NCBI GenBank assembly: GCA_964498525.1
Contig: CAZCGU010000009.1
Coordinates: 1-64,000, forward strand
Reading direction: 5' to 3'
Origin: DTU098 sp964498525
Lineage (GTDB): Bacteria; Bacillota; Desulfotomaculia; Desulfotomaculales; Pelotomaculaceae
DNA: 64,000 nucleotides
Shown here: one piece after another, positions 8,145 through 16,973 of the stretch
How positions within the stretch are numbered: position 1 is the stretch's first letter
Layout: the number at the start of each line of letters is the position of its first letter
Position numbers and translations under genes: made by a program
Notes under the pieces: model-generated
What the model saw: the letters and a program-made list of their open reading frames with translations, nothing else
What the model was told of the DNA's origin: nothing
The model's database searches: none

Positions 8145-8498
8145 TTGGAGGCTTATTTCTGGGCTTTCATCGTAGGCGGGCTTATCTGTGTTGTGGGGCA
8201 GCTGCTGTTTGACGTGGGACGGTTCACCCCGGCCCATACCATGAGCATCCTCGTTGTTGCGGGCGCCGTCCTGGACGGACTGGGGCTGTATGAACCGTTA
8301 ATTGATTTTGCCGGGGCGGGCGCCACCGTTCCCATTACCAGTTTTGGCAACGCCCTGGTTCACGGGGCGCTTACGGAGGCCGAAAATACGGGTCTCATCG
8401 GCATTCTAACGGGAATCTTTGAAGTAACCAGCGCCGGCATTTCAGCCGCCATTATCTTTGGTTTTCTGGCAGCGCTGTTTTTCAAACCAAAGGGATAG
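8145..8498 (+). CDS. spoVAE: Stage V sporulation protein AE (SpoVAE/SpoVAEb)
   Basis: Third membrane subunit of the SpoVA channel. The 117-residue protein has four hydrophobic segments and the GAGATVPITSFGNALVHGA motif (near 50-68), which parallels the one in SpoVAC. The start is TTG, seven bases after a GGGGGGTG site. The set SpoVAC-AD-AE with DUF421 and DUF1657 genes but without spoVAA, AB, AF matches the spoVA2mob arrangement rather than the main spoVA operon. Confidence 0.93.
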   Translation: MEAYFWAFIVGGLICVVGQLLFDVGRFTPAHTMSILVVAGAVLDGLGLYEPLIDFAGAGATVPITSFGNALVHGALTEAENTGLIGILTGIFEVTSAGISAAIIFGFLAALFFKPKG

Positions 8499-8510
8499 GA
8501 GAAGGTGGAG

Positions 8511-8969
8511 ATGTTCAAGAAACAGCATGGCGTGCTTCTGCTGGCGGTATTCCTGGTCCTTGTTCTGGCGGCGGGCTGCGGCACGGCGCAAAAGAAACGG
8601 CAGTTTCAGCAGGACAGCCGGTCTGAAAGCCGGATCCAGGTGGACCCGGAGCTTGCCCGGAGGGCCGGGGAGGCGGCGGGGACGGTCGAAGGTGTAAAGG
8701 AAAACGCAGCTGTGGTGATTAACAGGGATATCGCCGTTGCCCTCAAGGTGGAACGGTTTGACCGGCTGCGCCTTAAGACGATCCGGAAGCAGGTCCACGA
8801 TACAGTCAAAAGGCTGGACCAGGAGTACAATGTGCATGTGACAACTGATAAAAAACTGTTTGTGCAGCTGCAACAGATGGAACAGGAATTGAACAGCCCC
8901 GGGGAAAAACCGCACCTCCAGGAGATGCAGGTGAAATTTGATAAAGCGATGCAGGATATGCGAAAATGA
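8511..8969 (+). CDS. YhcN/YlaJ-type sporulation lipoprotein
   Basis: A 152-residue lipoprotein: a signal segment with lipobox LAAGC (Cys near residue 25) and a folded domain containing NAAVVINRDIAVALKV, typical of the YhcN/YlaJ spore lipoprotein family. Such proteins sit in the spore membrane or cortex and affect germination or outgrowth. The ATG at 8511 follows an AGGAG site; a GTG two codons earlier is possible. It starts 12 bases after spoVAE and ends the operon. Confidence 0.82.
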   Translation: MFKKQHGVLLLAVFLVLVLAAGCGTAQKKRQFQQDSRSESRIQVDPELARRAGEAAGTVEGVKENAAVVINRDIAVALKVERFDRLRLKTIRKQVHDTVKRLDQEYNVHVTTDKKLFVQLQQMEQELNSPGEKPHLQEMQVKFDKAMQDMRK

Positions 8970-9348
8970 AGTGTAAACACCCCCAGGGGATTCGGTTTCG
9001 TACAAACCTTACAAGTTTTAAAACGAAAACGTCTTCCGGGGCGAAGGGGTACTCCTCCGGGTCTGGTTGCATACAATCCCTTGCCGGTTTTAAGACGCTG
9101 AGCACACGTTACAGTGGATTGGTATACCATTTTGCCTGTCCTTTCATACTGTTCATACTGTGGTTTAAATCCCCTGAGCTAAACGGTGAAGAGCTTGATT
9201 TCCACCCTTGACACCGGCAAAAACGCGCCTTATACTTATGGTCAGGAATAGTCAATAAGATTAGAACGGGTGCCTGGACTGCCGGTCCGGGGGCTGTTTT
9301 GGGTTGGGCGGACCGGGTACCCCAATACTGTGGAGGTGTTCTAATATT
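8970..9348 (+). other. Intergenic region containing the htpG promoter and leader
   Basis: No supported coding frame. The first 230 bases show nothing recognisable. A strong sigma-A promoter lies at 9208-9236 and gives an htpG leader of about 105 bases. No CIRCE heat-shock operator repeat is visible. Confidence 0.6.
9208..9236 (+). promoter_or_regulatory. Sigma-A promoter of htpG
   Basis: TTGACA (9208-9213), a 17-base spacer and TATACT (9231-9236), an almost perfect vegetative promoter. Confidence 0.85.
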
Positions 9349-11220
9349 ATGTCCGGAACAGTGCAGCAGCCGCTCCAGACCAGGGAATTCCAGGCGGAGG
9401 TTAAACAGCTTCTTGGTATCGTGGTAAATTCGCTTTACACGGACCGGGAAATTTTCCTGCGGGAGCTTATTTCAAACGCCGCCGACGCCCTGGAGAAATT
9501 CCGCTATGAAAAACTCACCAGCAGGGAAGAGTCCGCTGGTGGTGAAATTCCTCTGGAAATTACCATAGAACTGGACGAAAAAGAGCATACCCTGAGCATA
9601 ACGGATACAGGAACAGGCATGACGGCCGCCGAACTGGTGGAAAACCTGGGTACCATCGCCCACTCCGGGTCCAGGGAATTTATCCGGCGTCTGGGTGATA
9701 CCGACCGAAAGGATTTGAATCTCATCGGCCAGTTCGGGGTGGGCTTTTATTCCGCCTTTATGGTGGCAAGCCAGGTGCGTGTTTTGACCCGTTCCTACCG
9801 CTCCGGGGAGGAGGGCTGTGAATGGGTTTCGGATGGCATTGGCGCCTATACCATAGGACCGGCGGAGGGCCTGGACCGGGGCACCAGGATTATCCTGAAG
9901 CTAAAGGAAGATGCCCGGGAGTTCAGCGGGGCGGAAAAGGTCAGGCGGATCATCCGGCAGTATTCCAGTTTTGTTCCCTTCCCCATCAAGGTGAACGATG
10001 AACAGATCAATACCGTGCAGGCACTCTGGGTTCGCAACAAAAACGAGGTGAGCGGGGAAGAATACACCGAGTTTTACAAGTTTTTATTCAACGCCTATGA
10101 AGAGCCCCTTTACCACCTGCATTTTACTGCTGACGCGCCCCTGTCCATCAACGCCCTCCTTTTTGTGCCGAAACATAACATGGAGCATTTCGGCTTTGGA
10201 CGGCTGGAGCCGGGTGTCAATCTATACTGCCGGAAAGTATTGATCCAGCAGCATTCGGAAGGGATCCTGCCGGAGTGGCTGCGCTTTGTCCGGGGCGTTG
10301 TGGACAGCGAGGACATTCCTCTTAACATCTCCCGGGAAACCATGCAGGACAGCGCGCTTTTGAGTCGGCTGCGCAGGGCCGTGACCGGCCGCTTTCTGAA
10401 GTTTTTACAGGAACAGTCCCGCAAGGATCCAGACCAATTCGCTATTTTTTGGAAGGAATTCGGGGTCTTTTTGAAGGAGGGAGCCGCCTCCGACTTCACC
10501 CACCGGGATGAACTGGCCGGGCTGCTGCGCTTTGAATCTTCCGGTTCGGAGCCTGGCCGGCTAATTTCCCTGGCGGACTATACCGGAAGGATGAAGGAAG
10601 GCCAGAAGGATATTTACTTTATTAACGGACTTACCAGGGAGCATATTGAAGCCGGCCCCTACCTGGAGGCTTTCAAAGCCCGGGAACTGGAAGTCATTTA
10701 TACCTACGAGCCCATTGACGACTTTGTTTTAAGCAACTTGGCGGAGTACGAAGGGAAAAAACTTGTATCCGCGGATCAGGCCGGCCTGGAATTACCGGCG
10801 CTGGAGGCGGAGGACGGCGCCGGGTCCCTGGAGCCGGGCTCTTTCGAAACCCTGGCTGCCTGGTTTAAGGAAGTCCTGGGGGAAAAGGTCAGTGAAGTGA
10901 GGAAGTCAACGCGTTTGGTGGACAGCCCCGCCATTATTCTAAACCTGGACGGCATGATGACCAGCAGCATGCAGCGGGTAATGCAGGCTGTGCATAAGGA
11001 CATGGGTCCCCTGGGGCAAAAGGTGCTGGAAATAAACCCGCGGCACGGCCTTATTAAACGACTGGCTTCCCTGCGGGAGGCCGACCCCGGCCTGGCCCGG
11101 AATATTGCGGAGCAGGTTTTTGACAACTCCCAGCTTTCCGCCGGCCTGGTGATTGAACCCCGGGCCATGGTGGAGCGGATTTACAGGATCATGGAGCAGG
11201 CCCTGGCCGCCCGGGAATAG
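9349..11220 (+). CDS. htpG: Chaperone HtpG (Hsp90 family)
   Basis: ATP-dependent cytoplasmic chaperone, 623 residues, full length for HtpG. The N-terminal GHKL ATPase shows REIFLRELISNAADAL (near 30-45), the DTGTGM loop (near 87) and GQFGVGFYSAFMVA (near 128-141). The middle domain carries the catalytic arginine region (VDSEDIPLNISRETMQ, near 324-339), and the C-terminal dimerisation domain ends the protein. The ATG at 9349 follows a GGAGGTG site; an upstream ATG at 9304 lacks one. It is a single-gene unit behind its own promoter. Confidence 0.97.
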   Translation: MSGTVQQPLQTREFQAEVKQLLGIVVNSLYTDREIFLRELISNAADALEKFRYEKLTSREESAGGEIPLEITIELDEKEHTLSITDTGTGMTAAELVENLGTIAHSGSREFIRRLGDTDRKDLNLIGQFGVGFYSAFMVASQVRVLTRSYRSGEEGCEWVSDGIGAYTIGPAEGLDRGTRIILKLKEDAREFSGAEKVRRIIRQYSSFVPFPIKVNDEQINTVQALWVRNKNEVSGEEYTEFYKFLFNAYEEPLYHLHFTADAPLSINALLFVPKHNMEHFGFGRLEPGVNLYCRKVLIQQHSEGILPEWLRFVRGVVDSEDIPLNISRETMQDSALLSRLRRAVTGRFLKFLQEQSRKDPDQFAIFWKEFGVFLKEGAASDFTHRDELAGLLRFESSGSEPGRLISLADYTGRMKEGQKDIYFINGLTREHIEAGPYLEAFKARELEVIYTYEPIDDFVLSNLAEYEGKKLVSADQAGLELPALEAEDGAGSLEPGSFETLAAWFKEVLGEKVSEVRKSTRLVDSPAIILNLDGMMTSSMQRVMQAVHKDMGPLGQKVLEINPRHGLIKRLASLREADPGLARNIAEQVFDNSQLSAGLVIEPRAMVERIYRIMEQALAARE

Positions 11221-11398
11221 TGCCGGGCTAAAAAATACAGCTCTGTTCAGGCGGGTTTTTTGGCAAGTGCCTTGATGAGTTGTTCCGAACCTCTTAAAAT
11301 GCCGGTATTCCAGCTTTTTTGGTCGCAGAGGTTTATATAATTGATTGAATGACCATACTAGTATTAGCTGGAACAACATTGGAAAGGGGTTAAGGATC

Positions 11399-11668
11399 GT
11401 GACAACAACTCTGGTGGAGTATTTTTACGGTGTGAAAAATCGCCTGCCGGAAGAAGCGGGGAGGGTTATCCGCTCCCTGGAAGATCAGGGACCAATGAAC
11501 AAGGAAGAATTGTCCCTTACGGCCAAAGTAAAAAGGGCCGTGTTGGATCACGTTGTGATCCAGCTCTACGCGCTGGGCCTGGTGGATGTGGCTACGGAGG
11601 GAAAAAGCAAGATGTGCAGCCTGACCAAACTGGGCTATGATTTCTTAAACTTGAAAGATGCCGTTTAA
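11399..11668 (+). CDS. Small winged-helix-like protein, unknown
   Basis: An 89-residue protein, mostly helical, with a basic segment (SLTAKVKRAVLDHVVIQLYALGL is the region near 37-59) followed by a short strand pair and LTKLGYDFL, the pattern of a winged-helix DNA-binding fold. I do not recognise the family. The GTG at 11399 is preceded by AAGG; an ATG 54 bases upstream is possible but its extra residues look non-coding. The stop codon is buried in its own terminator. A regulator is plausible but unproven. Confidence 0.6.
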   Translation: MTTTLVEYFYGVKNRLPEEAGRVIRSLEDQGPMNKEELSLTAKVKRAVLDHVVIQLYALGLVDVATEGKSKMCSLTKLGYDFLNLKDAV

Positions 11669-11683
11669 CGGCATCTTTTTTTT
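11657..11683 (+). terminator. Intrinsic terminator
   Basis: GATGCCG pairs with CGGCATC around a five-base loop and is followed by eight T. The stem overlaps the end of the preceding gene. Confidence 0.9.
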
Positions 11684-11727
11684 ACCGCCGCGGCGTTGCT
11701 GTGGCGGCGTAATTTTAGATTAAATAA

Positions 11728-11764
11728 GAGCAAGAGGGCTTTTCCTTTGGCCGCCCCCTTGCTC
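11728..11764 (-). terminator. Intrinsic terminator of the carbonic anhydrase gene
   Basis: On the minus strand GAGCAAG pairs with CTTGCTC with further GC pairs inside, followed by a T-rich tail, 14 bases beyond the stop. Confidence 0.7.
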
Positions 11765-11777
11765 AGGCTTATTTTGG

Positions 11778-12377
11778 CTAATCAAAGACAACTTCACCTG
11801 TTTTTAAGAAGTATTTTGCCCCTATCAGGGTTAATTTTCCGCTTTCCAGGAAGTGTTTGATAACCGGGCTTTCCTTAAGATCCTCAACAGCTGCCCCGAT
11901 GTTTTTATCGGTGGCCAATTCATAAAGTTCCTGCCCCGCCGCCCCGGCTGCCTTTGCTTTTTCCACGGAAGGCGCCAGTTTGGCGATAATGGCGCCGATG
12001 CTTCCGGGCGCATCCCCGCCGTCCACTGCAGCTTTCACGGCACCGCAATAGTCGTGGCCCAGGACCACAACAAGCGGCGCCAGAAGGTGCTCTACAGCGT
12101 ATTCAATACTGCCCGCCGTCACAGGGTCCACAACGTTTCCCGCGTTGCGAACGACAAAAAGGTCGCCAAGGCCCTGGTCGAAAATATGTTCCGGCGGCAC
12201 ACGGGAATCTGAACAGGTTAGGATTACAGCAAATGGTTTTTGCCCCCCCACCAGTTCCCCCCGCCTGGTATCGCCCAGATCTTTCAGCGCTGGCTGGCCG
12301 GTTGCAAATCTTTTATTTCCATCCCTAAGTTTCTGCAGAGCCTCATTTGCCGAGGTTGCCGTGCCGGTTGCCCCCAA
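11778..12377 (-). CDS. Beta-class carbonic anhydrase
   Basis: Zinc enzyme that interconverts CO2 and bicarbonate. The 199-residue protein has the beta-class zinc ligands and catalytic dyad in CSDSR (near 55-59) and the HDYC motif (near 108-111). Start is TTG, six bases after GGGGGTG on the minus strand. No secretion signal is evident, so a cytoplasmic role in CO2/bicarbonate balance is likely, which fits formate and CO2 metabolism elsewhere in the window. It is a single gene with its own terminator. Confidence 0.92.
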   Translation of the reverse strand: MGATGTATSANEALQKLRDGNKRFATGQPALKDLGDTRRGELVGGQKPFAVILTCSDSRVPPEHIFDQGLGDLFVVRNAGNVVDPVTAGSIEYAVEHLLAPLVVVLGHDYCGAVKAAVDGGDAPGSIGAIIAKLAPSVEKAKAAGAAGQELYELATDKNIGAAVEDLKESPVIKHFLESGKLTLIGAKYFLKTGEVVFD

Positions 12378-12933
12378 AGTTTACACCCCCAAATTATTAT
12401 ATATATTTAGATTTAACCGGAAAATTACTTAATCCTTTATTTTCGGTGAAAAAATATAAGTCCGGCCGGATGGGTCCGGCGGGGGCCAGCAGCCCTTTAA
12501 CACTAATTTTGTAGTTCTCCCCGGCCAAGTCGCCGTTGGTAATCCCTGGCATGTGGTACCCAGCCAGTAGAGTATGTTCTGGTTTAAGAGTTAACAAGGT
12601 GCTGGTTTTGCGGCGGAGAGAGCGCGTCCCGGATAAAAAATATTTTACCCGGGAAGGAATTAGAGCATTTCTGTCGAAATTCTATCCTATGTGTTTTCTT
12701 TATCATATTAAAGTGTTAATGCAGGCATATTAACCAGCAAAATTTCAATTTCAAAACAAATATGAATAAGCCTTCGCAAAAAGACCGGACACTATTCCCA
12801 AAATAGCAGGGGGGTCCTCCTTGGAGAGGATTGGCGCCAGCTTACACAAAAGTCACCAGGAGGCAGGCCCCAGTTTTCAAAAGGGGTTTGTCTATTTTTA
12901 TCAAAAATTGCCAGCTTAAAGGGGGAAAATTCA
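12378..12933. other. Intergenic region
   Basis: No gene is supported. A minus-strand open frame of 66 codons (12397-12597) and a plus-strand frame of 65 codons (12536-12733) lack ribosome sites and resemble no family I know. A ribosome site (AAGGGGGAAAA) for the next gene lies at its end. No clear promoter was found. Confidence 0.45.
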
Positions 12934-14244
12934 ATGTACATCCGGGTCTTCAATTTAAGGGACATGGCGGAAGCCGATTATAACAGGATTCTTAAGAGAA
13001 GCGAAGTGGAAACAGATTCCGTTTTGGAAGATGTGGCCAGGGTTATCGAAGATGTAAAAACCCGGGGCGACCAGGCCCTGGTGGATTATACCAGGAAGTT
13101 TGACCTGATTACCATAAAAACCGATGGAATCAAAGTTTCCCGGGAAGAAATCGAAGGGGCCTACAAAAAGGTGGACGAAAAGACAATTGCAGCTATCCGG
13201 ACTCTGGCTGGCAATGTCAGGCGGTTTCACGCGGCCCAGATGCCCAATAAAATGTGGTCCATGGAAGTTTCACCGGGGCTGATTGCCGGACAGATCCACA
13301 TCCCCCTGGAAAGGGTAGGGTGCTACGTCCCCGGCGGCAGGGGCTGGTTTCCCTCGGCGGTAATGATGTCTGTTTTACCTGCCAGGGTGGCCGGCGTCCC
13401 CGAGGTAATTGTTTGCACTCCTTCGGCGCCGGACGGGGCCGTCCCCCCGGGCACCCTGATTGCCTGTGACGTGTGCGGGGCCGACGCCGTGTACCGCGTC
13501 GGCGGAAGCCAGGCGGTGGCCGCTCTGGCGCACGGGACCCAAACAGTGCCCAAGGTTGATAAAATTGTAGGACCCGGCAGCAAGTGGGTGCTGGCGGCCT
13601 TCAAGCTTCTGTACGGCCAGGTGGAGATCGGTACCCTGGCCGGTCCCGGGGAAGGGTTAATAATTGCGGACGAGTCTGCCGATCCGGAATTTGCCGCGGC
13701 GGATATCTGCATCCAGGCGGAGCACGGGCTGGATTCGGCGGGGGTTTTGGTTACTCACGTGAAGGAGCTGGCTTACGCGGTTCAGGCTAAAATCGGCCGG
13801 CATATAGAAAGGCTCAATGACTACCGCAAGAACTTTGTCGTGGAATCGCTGAGAAAATACGGAGCTATAATCCTTACCGGTTCCCTGGCGGAATCAATTT
13901 CCTTCGCCAACGAGTACGCTGTGGAGCATCTGGAGATTATGACCAGGGAACCCCTGCAGGATATGCAGAAGATTAAGAACGCCGGAGGGATTTACCTGGG
14001 CCACTACACGCCCCTCAGCACCGGCTGCTTCGGCTCGGGGCCCAACCATGTTTTGCCCACCGGGCGCAGGGCCGTAGTTACCGGCGGGTTGAAGACAGCG
14101 GACTTTTATAAGGCTGTTACCTTTGAATATTTTTCCCGGGAGGGCCTGGCCGGCCTCCAGGAGGCTATGGTCAAACTTGCCGACTATGAAGGTTTCCCCG
14201 CCCACGGCAATGCGATCCTGGAGCGTTTCGCCAGAGAACAATAA
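12934..14244 (+). CDS. HisD-family NAD-dependent dehydrogenase, probably not for histidine
   Basis: A 436-residue homologue of histidinol dehydrogenase, a zinc enzyme that oxidises an alcohol through the aldehyde to the acid. It keeps the zinc-site QAEHG (near 268), the catalytic pair in VEHLEI and a C-terminal AHGNAI histidine. The NHVLPT motif is preceded by GCFGSGP instead of the usual GDY-type sequence, which replaces a zinc-ligand aspartate. No histidine biosynthesis genes are near. It leads a run with a zinc alcohol dehydrogenase and a sugar-type ABC importer, so a catabolic role on an imported polyol-like or sulfonated substrate (compare HpsN, sulfopropanediol dehydrogenase) is my inference. 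Confidence 0.8.
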   Translation: MYIRVFNLRDMAEADYNRILKRSEVETDSVLEDVARVIEDVKTRGDQALVDYTRKFDLITIKTDGIKVSREEIEGAYKKVDEKTIAAIRTLAGNVRRFHAAQMPNKMWSMEVSPGLIAGQIHIPLERVGCYVPGGRGWFPSAVMMSVLPARVAGVPEVIVCTPSAPDGAVPPGTLIACDVCGADAVYRVGGSQAVAALAHGTQTVPKVDKIVGPGSKWVLAAFKLLYGQVEIGTLAGPGEGLIIADESADPEFAAADICIQAEHGLDSAGVLVTHVKELAYAVQAKIGRHIERLNDYRKNFVVESLRKYGAIILTGSLAESISFANEYAVEHLEIMTREPLQDMQKIKNAGGIYLGHYTPLSTGCFGSGPNHVLPTGRRAVVTGGLKTADFYKAVTFEYFSREGLAGLQEAMVKLADYEGFPAHGNAILERFAREQ

Positions 14245-14272
14245 AAACAACAGGGAAGGCGGGGAATAACTT

Positions 14273-15283
14273 ATGCTGGCAGCCCGTTATTACGGGATCC
14301 GGGATGTACGGATAGAGGAACTGCCGCGGCCCGGTTGCGGACCCAAAGAAGTACTGGTAAAAGTAGCCTATGCCGGGATCTGCGGTTCGGATCTGCACAT
14401 TTATAGAAAGGGTATGTTTGTTTCTTCCGTACCGGAAACAATGGGACATGAATTTTCCGGAGTTGTTGAGGAAATCGGACCGGGTGTCACGGGTCTGCGG
14501 CCCGGCGACCACGTGGTGGGCGACCCTCGTGTTTCTTGCGGCGACTGCCCGTGGTGCCGGCAGGGAAAGCATAATCTGTGCCCGCAGCTGAGTTTTATAG
14601 GGGAAATCTGCCCGGGTTGTTTTGCCGAATACCTGGTTATGAGTGAGGAGAGCCTTCTTAAGCTGCCTTTAGAACTTGAGCTGGACAGGGCAGCGCTGAT
14701 CGAACCCCTGGCGGTGGCTCTCCACGCCGCCGGCAAGGCCGGCCTGTCTCCCCGGGAAACCCTGGGCATTATTGGGGCCGGGCCGGTGGGTCTGCTTACG
14801 CTGCTGGTTGCAAAACACCAGGTTGCTAAAATAATTGTGGTTGATCGGGCTCCGGCCAGACTGGAACTGGCTCGGAGGCTTGGAGCCGACGAAGTTGTGC
14901 CCGTGTTTTCGGAGGATCCTTTGGAACAGGCAGATGTGGTTATTGAGGCGGCGGGAACGGAAGCAACCCTCGGGGGAGCTTTAAGGTGGCTAAAGCCGGG
15001 GGGGAGACTGGTTTTGACGGGCTTATACGAAGAGGGCGTTTTAGTTGATCCCAATGATATTCTGGTAAAGGAATTGAAGATTGACGGGATTAACGCATAC
15101 GAAAGAAAGGATTTAACAAAAGCCGTTCAGGTCATGGCAACCGGCCGGCTGGACGTTGCGCCGTTGATTTCCCAGATTTTGCCCCTGGAATCTGCCGCGG
15201 CGGGATTCGGGATGCTGACATCCCCCCAACCCGATGTTGTGAAAATACTTTTAGCCCCTACCGGGCCCGGTAAAGGAACTTAG
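14273..15283 (+). CDS. Zinc-dependent medium-chain alcohol/polyol dehydrogenase
   Basis: A 336-residue medium-chain dehydrogenase that oxidises a secondary alcohol or sugar alcohol with NAD(P). Catalytic zinc residues are visible in GICGSD (near 36-41) and GHE (near 62-64); the structural zinc site has four cysteines in a CGDCPWC region and NLC (near 90-105). The nucleotide-binding motif GAGPVG is near 166. It lies 28 bases after the HisD-like gene and 35 before the ABC ATPase gene, so it belongs to the same catabolic operon. The substrate is unknown. Confidence 0.88.
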   Translation: MLAARYYGIRDVRIEELPRPGCGPKEVLVKVAYAGICGSDLHIYRKGMFVSSVPETMGHEFSGVVEEIGPGVTGLRPGDHVVGDPRVSCGDCPWCRQGKHNLCPQLSFIGEICPGCFAEYLVMSEESLLKLPLELELDRAALIEPLAVALHAAGKAGLSPRETLGIIGAGPVGLLTLLVAKHQVAKIIVVDRAPARLELARRLGADEVVPVFSEDPLEQADVVIEAAGTEATLGGALRWLKPGGRLVLTGLYEEGVLVDPNDILVKELKIDGINAYERKDLTKAVQVMATGRLDVAPLISQILPLESAAAGFGMLTSPQPDVVKILLAPTGPGKGT

Positions 15284-15318
15284 AATCAACGCAAAAAATT
15301 CAGATAGAAGGAATGAGC

Positions 15319-16908
15319 ATGAGCGAACATCAATTTGCCGGAATTAAGGACGTTAATAAGGGTTCCGTACTCCGGCTGCATAATGTATCCAAAATATACC
15401 CGGGTACAGTGGCGCTCCAAAATGTCAGCCTGGATGTAAAAAAAGGGGAAGTCCACGGGATCATCGGGAAAAATGGAGCCGGCAAGTCAACCCTGGTGGG
15501 GATTGTGGCGGGGATTACAGCGCCCACCGGGGGAGAAATTTTTGTGGGGGAAAAGAAGTTTGACGCTCTAACCAGGATCCTGGCCAAAAAAGAGAAAATT
15601 TCTATTGTTCCCCAGGATCCTCAGGTAATCCTGGATTTTACGGTGGCGGAAAATTTATTTGTAGCCGACTATATCTGTAAAAAAGGTTTCTTGAATTGGA
15701 AGGAACTGTACCTGAAGGCGGAGGAAATTATCCGTAAAAACAATCTTCATTTTAATGTCCGGGCCAAAGCAGCCGACCTTTCCATCAGTGAACGGCAGCT
15801 TTTACTGGTTTTAAAGGCATGTTACGTGGAAGAGTCCAGCATTATCATTTTAGATGAAGCCTCGGCTTCCCTTTCCCAGGAGGACGAAAAAACCCTTTAC
15901 AGGATCATCGAAGAAAGGAAAAAAGAGGGCAGTACCATCCTGTTTATTTCCCACCGCACTGACGAGCTGCTCAGGGTGTGTGACCGGGTCACTGTGCTCC
16001 GGGATGGCAAGTCGGTAACCACTGAGAAATGTGCGGACCTGAACAAGGAAAAGCTTTCTTCCCTGATTGTGGGGGAGGACCTGCTGCATAAAACCGTTGC
16101 TCAAAGCCGGTTCCAATTCCGGGAGGACAGATCGGAGCTGCCGGTGTTGTCCGTAGAAAACCTGACCAGGCTTGGTTTCTACCGGAACATAACCTTCGAC
16201 CTCCACCAAGGGGAGGTTTTAGGCCTGGCGGGACTCAGGGGCAGCGGCCGGACCGAACTGCTTAAAGGCATAGCCGGCATTGAGCCGGCGGAAGAAGGTT
16301 TAATCAGGGTCGAGGATACTGTCCGGCGTTTTTCCACACCCTCCCAGGCCCTGCGCGGCGGGATTGTGTATTTGCCGGAGGACAGGGAAAGGGAGGGCGT
16401 GATAAGTCTTCTCAGCGTCAGGGAAAACCTGGTTCTCAATTCCTTGAAAAAGATTAGCAAGACCTGTCTGATCAGCCAGAAAAAAGAAAAAAAGTTTGCG
16501 GCTTCAATCATCGATATGTTCGGCATTAAAACCGCCTCCCAGGAACAAGAGGTCGGCCATTTAAGCGGCGGCAATAAACAAAAGGTCGTTGTGGGCAGAA
16601 TTGCGGCAACCCGACCCCGGATATTGCTTTTGGACGAGCCCACCAAGGGTGTGGATATTTCAACCAGGGAGGGCATTTTGGCCATAACCAGGGAAAAGTT
16701 AAGTAAAACAGCGGGAATTATCATGACTTCCCCGGGACTCGAGGATTTAATCCAGATTTGCGACCGGATTTTAATTCTTTTCGAAGGCGAAATCATTGAT
16801 GAGTTCGGGAGGGAAGATTTCCGGGAAAGCGACTTGTTTTACGCTATTCAGGGGATGAAAAGACCGCAAATTGATAACAGGGTTTTAAAAACGGCTACAA
16901 TGAGCTGA
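15319..16908 (+). CDS. Sugar-type ABC transporter ATPase (RbsA/MglA family)
   Basis: Tandem ATP-binding subunit of a monosaccharide-type importer. The 529-residue protein has two nucleotide-binding domains: the first with Walker A GKNGAGKST (near 46-54), the second with the degenerate GLRGSGRTEL (near 302) and signature LSGGNKQKV (near 415), the asymmetry normal for this family. The first signature (LSISERQLLLV) is also non-canonical. I use the second ATG, six bases after AGAAGGA; the first abuts it. The permease follows at 16974. Confidence 0.92.
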   Translation: MSEHQFAGIKDVNKGSVLRLHNVSKIYPGTVALQNVSLDVKKGEVHGIIGKNGAGKSTLVGIVAGITAPTGGEIFVGEKKFDALTRILAKKEKISIVPQDPQVILDFTVAENLFVADYICKKGFLNWKELYLKAEEIIRKNNLHFNVRAKAADLSISERQLLLVLKACYVEESSIIILDEASASLSQEDEKTLYRIIEERKKEGSTILFISHRTDELLRVCDRVTVLRDGKSVTTEKCADLNKEKLSSLIVGEDLLHKTVAQSRFQFREDRSELPVLSVENLTRLGFYRNITFDLHQGEVLGLAGLRGSGRTELLKGIAGIEPAEEGLIRVEDTVRRFSTPSQALRGGIVYLPEDREREGVISLLSVRENLVLNSLKKISKTCLISQKKEKKFAASIIDMFGIKTASQEQEVGHLSGGNKQKVVVGRIAATRPRILLLDEPTKGVDISTREGILAITREKLSKTAGIIMTSPGLEDLIQICDRILILFEGEIIDEFGREDFRESDLFYAIQGMKRPQIDNRVLKTATMS

Positions 16909-16973
16909 TTTAGTTTCTAAACTCACCCTCTGCACCTATGATGCAAAATTTTGGCTGTTAAGGAGTACCGTTA

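Noticed and set aside
8966..9211. 81-codon frame after the spore lipoprotein gene
   Set aside because: No ribosome site, overlaps the previous stop and reads into the htpG promoter.
12397..12597. 66-codon minus-strand frame between carbonic anhydrase and the HisD-like gene
   Set aside because: No ribosome site, no family resemblance, overlapping weak frames on both strands.
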